Below are positions 7,731 to 13,350 of a stretch of 13,350 nt of DNA, in pieces. How positions within the stretch are numbered: the first letter of the stretch is position 1; each line of letters opens with the position of its first letter. The stretch is taken from NCBI GenBank assembly GCA_003168295.1, contig PMST01000600.1, positions 555-13,904 on the forward strand, in the 5' to 3' direction. The translations under genes were made by a program, and so were the position numbers. The notes beneath the pieces are model-generated. The model was not told the DNA's origin, did no database searches, and saw only the letters and a list, made by a program, of their open reading frames with translations. Origin of the DNA: Actinomycetota bacterium (lineage in GTDB: Bacteria > Actinomycetota > Actinomycetes > Streptosporangiales > Streptosporangiaceae).

Positions 7731-10138
7731 GACGCTTCTCCCAGCCGAGCGCGTAGTTGTCGCACGCCGTCGCTCGTCAGCGTGATCTCCGGCGCCGGAG
7801 GATCGTCTTCGCGACAGCATTCGATGGACAGGCTGACGCCGCACGTGGGACAGATGAACTGGCGCAGCACGAACTTCACGTCGCAGAAGTCGCCGGGCCT
7901 CGGGTACATCAGGCCGTCGATCATGTCGGGAGAGTCCTGCAACATCGCCGCGCCGAGCTTGTAGTTGTCCTTGACGCTGGCTAGCTCGTGACGGCACTTG
8001 GTGCACACCCACACCGCGTCGTTCGCGACGAAACCGACGCCGAGCGCAGAGGAGACCGAGATGATGGCGCTCGGATCGATGACGGCCTCGGGCCGGTCGC
8101 CGCTGGGCCGGATGGCCTCGGCCAGCCGCTGCGAACGCAGGGCGATGCGCACTTCGGAGGTCGCGGTCTCGTCGGCGCTGCCGTCCTCCGCGAGCACGAC
8201 GCCATAATGCTGGCGCGCGGCCCGCGGGGTAATACGATGCGCCGCGACATCAAGGGCCACCGACTCGGCCGGCCGCTCGAGCGCGTCGCCGAAACCGCCG
8301 CCGGCGCTGTAGCTGATGCAGAAGACGTCGGCCGGGGTGACCGGCTCGCTCGCCTTCGGCGACATCCGGTCGATCACGCCGATGAGGCTCTCGAGCTCAC
8401 GCGGCCCAGCGGGCATCTTGCCCTCGGCGAAGCGGTCACGCAGATGAGTCTCGCGGGCAAATTTGTAGTTACCCGAATGTCCAGGCATGCCGCCCGCGAG
8501 GCCGGGCGTCGTGTTGATGGCCGGGTCGCTCGAGATGATGAGGCACGACAGGTCGGTCGTCTTGTGCGGCACGATCGCGACTTCAAGTCCGTTTCCGCCA
8601 CGCCACCGGCCCGGTCCGCCGCTGTCGATCTGCTCTTGCCGGTAGAGGTAGAGAATCGGCAGCGCGGTCTCCCACTCCTCGGCGTTACCCGACTTGCTCC
8701 GAGGCCACCACCAGGCGCCGCCGGTGTCTACGCCGTCGCGCCAGGGAAAGGCGCCGATAGCACCGCAGAGCGAGTCACCGGTCAGGTCGGCGACGAACTT
8801 GCCGTTGCGGTCGTACCCGGCCGCGACCCACCAGCCAGGCAGCGATACGCCGCCCGCCGCGTTCGACACGTCATGCACCTCGGGGGGGCCGGCCAGCAGC
8901 ATCTTGCTGATGACCTGGCTGGCCAGGTAGACGCTGATGATGGACGCGGTGCCCGGCGAGACCGCGCCCGGATACTTCGCGACGTTCATCGTTCCGGGAA
9001 CTGGCTTGAACTCCAGGTGGTCGGCGACACCAGCGGGACAGTACAACTGGTCATACGCCAGCAGCGTGGCGGCCGCGCACACCGCGCCGGACCGCCAGCC
9101 GGCCAGCGTGCCGTTGGCGGCCGAGTACTGCGGATCGGTGCCCTGATTGCTGAATATCAGCCGGTCACCGACCTTGGTCAGGGTCGTGACCAGCCGGTGG
9201 ACGTCGCGATCGCCAGGTCCGGCGCTGCCGATGTAGATCGCCTGGCGCCATTCACCGTCCGGGACCTGGTCCAGGCGGCGGCCGACGGCCTCCGAGCAGT
9301 CCCGGATCATCCGGCGCATCGCGCCCTTGACGACAAGCGGGCCGAACTCCTCGAGCATCTGGCCGAAGCGCTCGCGAGTGGCCCGCAGGCCGGCGATCTG
9401 ACTTCGCAGCTGCAGCGCGATCATCTCCGGAGTCCGGCTCTTGCGCACGAACATCTCCGCCACGTCACGCTGCATCACGCCGGCCCGGACCAGCAGCATG
9501 GGCGGTACCGGTGTGCTCTCGTGGAACATGTCGGGTGCACCAGGGCAGAAGCTGCCGGCGTCAACGCCGCCGATATCGCCGACGTGGGCATTGTTCATGA
9601 TCCAGGAGAAGAGCCTGCCCTCATGGAACACCGGCTGGTAGATCATCACGTCCATCTGGTGGGTGGTCGCGATGTACGGGTCGTTCTGGATGAACACGTC
9701 ACCCTCGTGTATGCCGGGATTGGCGCTACGGTTCTCCAGCGTCCACTTGACGGCCATATCGCCGTGGCCGGTGAAGTACTGAATCGAGGGGCCGCACACG
9801 ATCGTGTCGCCGCATTCGGTCAGCAGGCTGGTGTTGAAGTCATCCATGTAGACGATGAGCGGCGACCCGGAAACGCGCTTCACGGTATCGGAGTGGTCCA
9901 GGTTCAGGTTCCAGAATCTGGACCGCAGCACCTGGTAGGTGACGGGATCCACGTCATGCTCGAACTCCTCGTGCAGCGTCACCGAGGGGTCGATCTGCAA
10001 GTGCAGCGGCGGCGCGTAGCTGTACCGTTTGCCGTCCCAGGGACCCTCGGGCAGGGCCGGGATGTCGATCTGCGCGTTCCTGATGACACCGTCCACGGTG
10101 CTGGACGACCGCTTCGTGCCGAGGCCCTGCGAGGTCAT
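7727..10138 (-). CDS. hyuB: HyuB-type subunit fused to acetone carboxylase gamma-like zinc domain
   Basis: An 803-residue protein, much longer than a typical HyuB (about 500-600). Residues about 62-650 are the HyuB domain. NDPYIATTHQMDV (152-164) and NNAHVGDIGG (182-191) supply H160, D163 and H185, with the spacing of the Mn-binding His/Asp/His set that I recall for the acetone carboxylase alpha subunit. SAGGGFGD (611-618) is also typical. After a linker, residues about 690-785 carry CTKC (712-715) and FICPTCG (762-767), a four-Cys zinc-ribbon pattern like the acetone carboxylase gamma subunit (AcxC). That points to a ketone carboxylase, with alpha and gamma in one chain, rather than a plain hydantoinase. 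The start is set at 10138 because AAAGGAG (10144-10150) lies five bases upstream; an in-frame ATG at 10168 lacks such a site. It is first in an operon with hyuA. Ketone substrate and activity are inference. Confidence 0.9.
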   Translation of the reverse strand: MTSQGLGTKRSSSTVDGVIRNAQIDIPALPEGPWDGKRYSYAPPLHLQIDPSVTLHEEFEHDVDPVTYQVLRSRFWNLNLDHSDTVKRVSGSPLIVYMDDFNTSLLTECGDTIVCGPSIQYFTGHGDMAVKWTLENRSANPGIHEGDVFIQNDPYIATTHQMDVMIYQPVFHEGRLFSWIMNNAHVGDIGGVDAGSFCPGAPDMFHESTPVPPMLLVRAGVMQRDVAEMFVRKSRTPEMIALQLRSQIAGLRATRERFGQMLEEFGPLVVKGAMRRMIRDCSEAVGRRLDQVPDGEWRQAIYIGSAGPGDRDVHRLVTTLTKVGDRLIFSNQGTDPQYSAANGTLAGWRSGAVCAAATLLAYDQLYCPAGVADHLEFKPVPGTMNVAKYPGAVSPGTASIISVYLASQVISKMLLAGPPEVHDVSNAAGGVSLPGWWVAAGYDRNGKFVADLTGDSLCGAIGAFPWRDGVDTGGAWWWPRSKSGNAEEWETALPILYLYRQEQIDSGGPGRWRGGNGLEVAIVPHKTTDLSCLIISSDPAINTTPGLAGGMPGHSGNYKFARETHLRDRFAEGKMPAGPRELESLIGVIDRMSPKASEPVTPADVFCISYSAGGGFGDALERPAESVALDVAAHRITPRAARQHYGVVLAEDGSADETATSEVRIALRSQRLAEAIRPSGDRPEAVIDPSAIISVSSALGVGFVANDAVWVCTKCRHELASVKDNYKLGAAMLQDSPDMIDGLMYPRPGDFCDVKFVLRQFICPTCGVSLSIECCREDDPPAPEITLTSDGVRQLRARLGEAS

Positions 10139-10143
10139 GCGTG

Positions 10144-10150
10144 CTCCTTT
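10144..10150 (-). promoter_or_regulatory. Ribosome binding site deciding the hyuB start
   Basis: On the minus strand AAAGGAG stands five bases before the ATG at 10138. It favours this start over the in-frame ATG at 10168, which would add ten residues. Confidence 0.75.
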
Positions 10151-10360
10151 GTCGGTACGAGATCTCACCGGCTGCCGGGACGGAGTCGCACGGTTTTCCG
10201 GTGAGGCGGATGACGATCATCACGGCCCCACACCCAGGCAGATGGCTCTCAGTGTCCGAGTTAATTTGCACAACATTATCATGAATACGCTCGGGCATGC
10301 GAGTGCCGTCAGCCGATCGCTGATGCCACATCCGGTGCCGCGCGCCGGAGGCTGCCGAAG

Positions 10361-10392
10361 TGCGTCCGGCATTGCGTCCGGTGTGCGCCCTG
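10361..10392 (+). repeat. Short direct repeats with about one-turn spacing
   Basis: TGCGTCCGG occurs at 10361-10369 and again at 10373-10381, followed by a degenerate copy TGCGCCCTG at 10384-10392. The starts are 12 and 11 bases apart, close to one helical turn. They lie across the candidate -35 and immediately upstream of the dyad. They could be activator sites or chance in GC-rich DNA. Confidence 0.4.
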
Positions 10393-10394
10393 CG

Positions 10395-10418
10395 GTAATT
10401 TCGATTAATCATGATTAC
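10395..10418. promoter_or_regulatory. Candidate operator: 24-bp imperfect palindrome upstream of the second ALDH
   Basis: The site has the form GTAAT-N3-GATTAATC-N3-ATTAC. The central eight bases are a perfect palindrome and the outer five-base arms are complementary, so 9 of 12 position pairs are symmetric. It ends 27 bases before the ALDH ATG and overlaps the candidate -10 TAATTT at 10396-10401, a typical place for a repressor. AT-rich sequence stands out in this GC-rich window. The binding protein is unknown and not encoded here. Confidence 0.5.
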
Positions 10419-10445
10419 AGATTCCGTTCCAGCGAGGCGAAACCC

Positions 10446-11915
10446 ATGAGCACCTCTACCGTCAGCCGCACCGCCACCGACATCGTTGAGCGCCCGCAGA
10501 TCTTCGTCGACGGCGCCTGGGTCGACTCCGAGGGCGGAGAGATCATCGAGGTGCGCAGCCCCGCCGACGGCCACCTCGTCGGCCGGGCCGCGCTCGGCAC
10601 GCCCGCGGACATCGCCAAGGCGGTGCGCGCGGCACGGACCAGCTTCGACTCGAGAGTCTGGCAGGACACGCCGCCCACCGAACGTGCCGCGGTGCTCGCT
10701 CGCGCCGCCGACATTCTCGAGGCGCGCTCGCAGCACCTGGTCAACCTGATCACCAACGAGCTGGGGTGCACCCGCGTCTTCAGCGAGCGCGCGCACGTGC
10801 CCAACCCAATTCGGCACATCAGGACTTATGCCGACCTGATCAGCTCGTATGAGTTCGAGGACCGGCGCACCGACGGGACCAACACGAGCCTGGTGGTCAA
10901 GGAGCCGATCGGCGTCGTGGGCGCGGTCACGCCGTGGAACGGGCCGCTGAGCAGCCCGGCGATAAAGATCGCGCCAGCGCTGGCCGCGGGTTGCTCGGTG
11001 GTCGCGAAGCCGTCGCCTGAGACACCGCTCATCCTGCACGAGCTAGTGGATGCCCTGATCGAGGCCGGCTTGCCCGCCGGCGTGCTCAACGTCATCCCGG
11101 GCGGTCGCGAGACCGGCATGGCGCTGGTGGCCGATCCCGAGGTGGATAAGGTCGCCTTTACCGGCAGCACCGCGGCCGGCAAGCAAATCGCGAGGGCGTG
11201 TGCGGAGCGGATCGCGCGGGTGACGCTCGAGCTGGGCGGGAAATCAGCCGCGATCGTCCTGCCCGGCGCGGACATCGAGGCCACCGCCAGAGCGCTGGTG
11301 CCGATGGCGATGGCGGTCAACGGGCAGCTCTGCATCTCGCAGTCCCGTGTTCTCATCCATGAATCCATCTATTCCGAAGTCGTCGAGGCCGTGGCCGCGG
11401 TGCTGAGCGGCCTCGTGGTCGGTGACCCGATGGATGCGAACACCGACATCGGCCCCATGGTGAGTGACGCACAGCGCAACCGGGTGGAATCCTTCATGCA
11501 GATCGCCCGGGACGAGGGAGCGCGAGCCGCGGCGGGCGGCGGGCGGCCGAGGGGGCTCGATACGGGCTGGTTCGTCGAGCCGACGCTGTTCGACAACGTC
11601 ACAAACTCGATGCGAATAGCCAGGGAAGAGGTCTTCGGCCCGGTCATGGCCGCGATTGCGTTCACTGACGTCGAAGACGCGATCCGGATCGCGAATGACT
11701 CGCCCTACGGGCTGTCCGGATCGGTCTGGGGTGACGCGGGCGAGGCACTGGGCGTCGCGCACAGGATCAGGACCGGAATGGTCAGCATCAACGGCGCGCC
11801 GCAGGCCTGGGGCACTCCATTCGGCGGCTACAAGCAATCGGGCATCGGGCGCGAGATGGGCCCGGAGGGACTCGAGATCTACTTTGAGGTCAAGTCCATA
11901 GCGGTCGGCGGCTGA
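10446..11915 (+). CDS. NAD(P)-dependent aldehyde dehydrogenase (second copy)
   Basis: A 489-residue ALDH superfamily enzyme with all catalytic features: N165 in TPWNGP, K188 in AKPSPETP, E262 in LELGGK, the nucleophile C296 in GQLC, and E395 in EEVFGP. Two positions are unusual: Gly follows the conserved Asn where Phe is normal (WNGP for WNFP), and Leu precedes the Cys. Both sit near the active site and may alter substrate choice. The reading frame is open back to 10029, inside hyuB, but homology begins at RPQIFVDGAWVDS just after the ATG at 10446. GAGG at 10434-10437 supports that start, giving a normal ALDH length. It is transcribed away from hyuBA and is followed 67 bases later by the zinc dehydrogenase, probably on one transcript. 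A dyad 27 bases upstream suggests regulated expression. The aldehyde is unknown. Confidence 0.95.
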   Translation: MSTSTVSRTATDIVERPQIFVDGAWVDSEGGEIIEVRSPADGHLVGRAALGTPADIAKAVRAARTSFDSRVWQDTPPTERAAVLARAADILEARSQHLVNLITNELGCTRVFSERAHVPNPIRHIRTYADLISSYEFEDRRTDGTNTSLVVKEPIGVVGAVTPWNGPLSSPAIKIAPALAAGCSVVAKPSPETPLILHELVDALIEAGLPAGVLNVIPGGRETGMALVADPEVDKVAFTGSTAAGKQIARACAERIARVTLELGGKSAAIVLPGADIEATARALVPMAMAVNGQLCISQSRVLIHESIYSEVVEAVAAVLSGLVVGDPMDANTDIGPMVSDAQRNRVESFMQIARDEGARAAAGGGRPRGLDTGWFVEPTLFDNVTNSMRIAREEVFGPVMAAIAFTDVEDAIRIANDSPYGLSGSVWGDAGEALGVAHRIRTGMVSINGAPQAWGTPFGGYKQSGIGREMGPEGLEIYFEVKSIAVGG

Positions 11916-11982
11916 TCCCCGTCCGCACCCCTGGCCCCGCAGATAATCCGCCTATTGCTACTACCCACGAGGTGACCGCGAG

Positions 11983-13104
11983 ATGACCGTCCCGACGACT
12001 GCCCGGGCCGCGGTGCTGGCCAAGTACCACGAGCCTTTCGAGGTACGCGAGCTACCCCTGCCATCGCCCGAGCCCGGCGCGATCCTGGTCAAGAACGAGT
12101 GCGCCACGGTGTGCGGAAGTGACGTGCATATCTGGGAAGGCGGCCTGGAAGGCGCGGCCATTCCCATCACCCCGCCGCTCATTCTCGGGCATGAGACGGT
12201 CGGCAGGATCGTCGAGTTCGGCGACGGGCCGCGGACGGACTCCGCAGGCGCGCCGCTGGCTATCGGCGACCGCGTCGTCTGGACGCACGAGTCGTGTGGT
12301 CACTGCGATATGTGCAGCGTCCACGGCCATCCTGAGATGTGCCGCAAGCGCCGCGTCGGCATGCTGATGAACTGCGAGAAGTTCCCCTACGTAACGGGCG
12401 GATTCGCCAGTTACGGCTATGTGTGGCCGCGCGCGGACCGCATCCGCGTCCCTGACGACGTGAAGAGCGAGTGGGCGGCCGCGGCGAGCTGCGCCGGACG
12501 TACCGTCGTCAATGCGGTGGAGCGGGCCGGGATGATCGACTACCGGCACGCCGTCGTGATCCAGGGCGCCGGGCCGCTGGGGCTGCTGGCCACGGCCATG
12601 ATCAGCAGGCACGGACCGAGGCGGCTCATCGTGGTCGGTGCGCCGGACCAGCGGCTTGAGCTCGCGCGCGAGTGGGGAGCCGACGCCACGGTGTCCGTCG
12701 ACGAATTCGCCGACATCGAAGACCGGCGCGCGGCCGTGCTGGCCGCCAATGACGGGAATCCGGCCGATGTGATCTTCGAGCTGTCCGGCGGGCGCACCGC
12801 CTTCAGCGAAGGCGTCGAGCTGCTGGGCAAGGCCGGACGGTACGTCGTCGTGGGAACGTTGACGCAAAGCCGGCAGGACGTCCTGGTGAATCACATCGTC
12901 GAGCGAGGCCTGTCGATCCTCGGCGCGTACAGCGGAGTCGGCGACTCCTACTGGAAGGCCATGGAGTTCATGCGGCTGAACCAGGGTCGTTTCGACTGGG
13001 ACCGGCTGTTCGGAGCCAATCGCTACCAGCTCAGCGAGGTGGATCTCGCGGTCTCGAGCATGCGCGCCTTCGAGGCGATCAAGCCGGTCATCATTCCCGG
13101 CTGA
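11983..13104 (+). CDS. Zinc-dependent alcohol dehydrogenase (medium-chain MDR family)
   Basis: A 373-residue medium-chain dehydrogenase with an N-terminal GroES-like catalytic domain and a Rossmann domain. Likely catalytic zinc ligands are C44 (VCGSDVH), H70 with E71 (GHE), and C170 (SCAGRT). A structural zinc site is formed by C105, C108, C111 and C120; the last gap is eight residues rather than the usual seven. The nucleotide loop is GAGPLG at 195-200. At the end of the next strand, where NAD enzymes normally have Asp, the sequence is VGAPDQR (218-224), so cofactor choice is uncertain. The ATG at 11983 has GAGGTG at 11969-11974. It lies 67 bases after the ALDH with no hairpin between, suggesting co-transcription, and a terminator follows 12 bases after its stop. 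Pairing with an ALDH suggests stepwise alcohol to aldehyde to acid oxidation, or ketone formation for HyuAB; both are inference. Confidence 0.93.
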   Translation: MTVPTTARAAVLAKYHEPFEVRELPLPSPEPGAILVKNECATVCGSDVHIWEGGLEGAAIPITPPLILGHETVGRIVEFGDGPRTDSAGAPLAIGDRVVWTHESCGHCDMCSVHGHPEMCRKRRVGMLMNCEKFPYVTGGFASYGYVWPRADRIRVPDDVKSEWAAAASCAGRTVVNAVERAGMIDYRHAVVIQGAGPLGLLATAMISRHGPRRLIVVGAPDQRLELAREWGADATVSVDEFADIEDRRAAVLAANDGNPADVIFELSGGRTAFSEGVELLGKAGRYVVVGTLTQSRQDVLVNHIVERGLSILGAYSGVGDSYWKAMEFMRLNQGRFDWDRLFGANRYQLSEVDLAVSSMRAFEAIKPVIIPG

Positions 13105-13116
13105 CATCTCCGCAGC

Positions 13117-13150
13117 GATTAGACCCCGGCCGCAGCGCCGGGGTCTGGTC
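13117..13150. terminator. Bidirectional hairpin terminator
   Basis: AGACCCCGGC (13121-13130) and GCCGGGGTCT (13137-13146) form a perfect 10-bp stem with a six-base loop. In RNA read from the plus strand, two G-U pairs and two more Watson-Crick pairs extend it to 14 bp (13117-13150). There is no strong T-run, as is common in actinomycetes. It sits between the zinc dehydrogenase and the convergent permease gene and could end both transcripts. Confidence 0.75.
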
Positions 13151-13207
13151 ATCGTTACATCGATGGCTGGCGCTCAGGGACAGGCGGCGCCGCACCTCAG
13201 AGGGCGG

Positions 13208-13350
13208 TTACGTGCTGCGGTCCCGCTTCCCCACCACGGTGAGCCCGACGGCGAAGATGAGAACCACGCCCTGGAACAGCTGCGGCGTCCACTGCGGTGC
13301 TCCGGCCAGCAGAAGACCCTGGCTGCCGGTCCCGATCATGAATACGGCGA
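13208..13350 (-). CDS. C-terminal fragment of RbsC-type sugar ABC transporter permease (partial)
   Basis: The minus strand is open from the window edge to a TAA at 13208-13210, giving 46 complete C-terminal residues. They contain a short Gly-rich loop, then APQWTPQLFQG and one hydrophobic helix (VVLIFAVGLTVVG), ending in a basic KRDRST tail. The pattern 'loop, P-Q-W, x-QLFQGVVLI-A-V' is typical of the last membrane helix of ribose/xylose-type (BPD_transp_2) inner-membrane permeases. Such permeases work with a periplasmic-type binding protein and an ATPase, which would lie outside the window. Only the tail is visible, so the sugar or other solute cannot be named. The gene is convergent with the zinc dehydrogenase; whether it feeds the catabolic island is unknown. 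Confidence 0.65.
   Translation of the reverse strand, partial: AVFMIGTGSQGLLLAGAPQWTPQLFQGVVLIFAVGLTVVGKRDRST

Larger units (their letters stand above)
10139..10445. promoter_or_regulatory. Divergent control region between hyuBA and the second ALDH
   Basis: This 307-base non-coding gap separates two divergent operons. Reading away from hyuB it holds the hyuB ribosome site (10144-10150), an 8-bp palindrome GAGATCTC (10159-10166) and an inverted repeat GATGA-CGA-TCATC (10209-10221). An AT-rich patch follows at 10261-10288, then a run of helically spaced direct repeats (10361-10392) and a 24-bp imperfect dyad (10395-10418). GAGG at 10434-10437 is the ribosome site of the ALDH. A possible plus-strand promoter is TTGCGT (10372-10377), 18 bases, TAATTT (10396-10401). 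No clear hyuB promoter is recognised. No convincing small gene is seen here, although frames from both sides run into it. Confidence 0.6.

Noticed and set aside
5610..7964. Two long plus-strand frames (about 340 codons each) opposite hyuA
   Set aside because: Composition is typical of a shadow frame (Arg/His/Val/Asp-rich), with no ribosome site or recognisable motif, while the minus strand encodes clear HyuA motifs.
7731..8012. N-terminal extension of hyuA to 806 residues
   Set aside because: The extra 94 residues overlap the hyuB 3' end, are Arg-rich and lack homology-like features. The ATGA overlap and GGGAG site support the start at 7730.
7988..10204. Open frame of 738 codons on the plus strand opposite hyuB
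   Set aside because: The protein is rich in Arg, Asp, Val and His with no domain pattern, and it mirrors a well-supported HyuB. Long antisense frames are common in GC-rich coding DNA.
10029..10445. N-terminal extension of the second ALDH to 628 residues
   Set aside because: It would run through the control region and into hyuB on the opposite strand. ALDH homology and a ribosome site begin at 10446.
9954..11039. 361-codon minus-strand frame crossing the ALDH, the control region and hyuB
   Set aside because: It lies opposite the ALDH and out of frame with hyuB, with no motif. It is a shadow frame.
12052..13152. 366-codon minus-strand frame opposite the zinc dehydrogenase
   Set aside because: Shadow composition and no motif; the plus strand has a complete set of zinc ligands.
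13151..13207. Small palindromes CATCGATG and GCGGCGCCGC after the terminator
   Set aside because: Short self-complementary words are expected by chance in GC-rich DNA and have no context suggesting a function.

Overview
The window is high-GC DNA with GC-rich third codon positions, short intergenic gaps, ATGA stop/start overlaps and GGAGG-type ribosome binding sites. This fits an actinomycete (Actinomycetota). The genus cannot be named from the sequence. No rRNA, tRNA, CRISPR array, insertion sequence or phage gene is visible.

Layout. (1) Positions 1-1893 (+) hold the 3' part of a large, probably exported protein with a PKD domain and about seven propeller-like repeats. (2) Positions 1945-3177 (-) encode a class III (CaiB/BaiF) CoA-transferase, convergent with (1). 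(3) Positions 3178-3300 are a short AT-rich divergent promoter region. (4) Positions 3301-5576 (+) encode an SDR dehydrogenase and an aldehyde dehydrogenase overlapping by ATGA. (5) Positions 5592-10138 (-) encode a HyuA/HyuB pair, also overlapping by ATGA and meeting (4) tail to tail. The HyuB-like protein carries a C-terminal Cys-rich domain resembling the gamma subunit of acetone carboxylase. (6) Positions 10139-10445 are a 307-base divergent control region with an imperfect 24-bp dyad. (7) Positions 10446-13104 (+) encode a second aldehyde dehydrogenase and a zinc alcohol dehydrogenase. (8) A hairpin terminator lies at 13117-13150, followed by the 3' end of an RbsC-type ABC permease (-).

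How the genes may work together (inference). Regions 2-7 look like a catabolic island of redox enzymes, an ATP-dependent carboxylase or hydrolase of the hydantoinase/acetone carboxylase superfamily, and a CoA-transferase. One coherent reading has four steps. The SDR or zinc dehydrogenase oxidises an alcohol to a carbonyl. HyuA plus the HyuB-gamma fusion carboxylates a ketone to a 3-oxoacid. The CoA-transferase activates the acid. The aldehyde dehydrogenases remove aldehydes made upstream or in a side branch. The substrate is not evident. An amide or lactam-opening role for HyuAB remains possible. No regulator and no CoA-ligase or thiolase is encoded in the window.

The strongest candidates for something new are the HyuB-gamma fusion, which would make a two-polypeptide ketone carboxylase, and the palindrome overlapping a possible -10 element in the 10139-10445 region.
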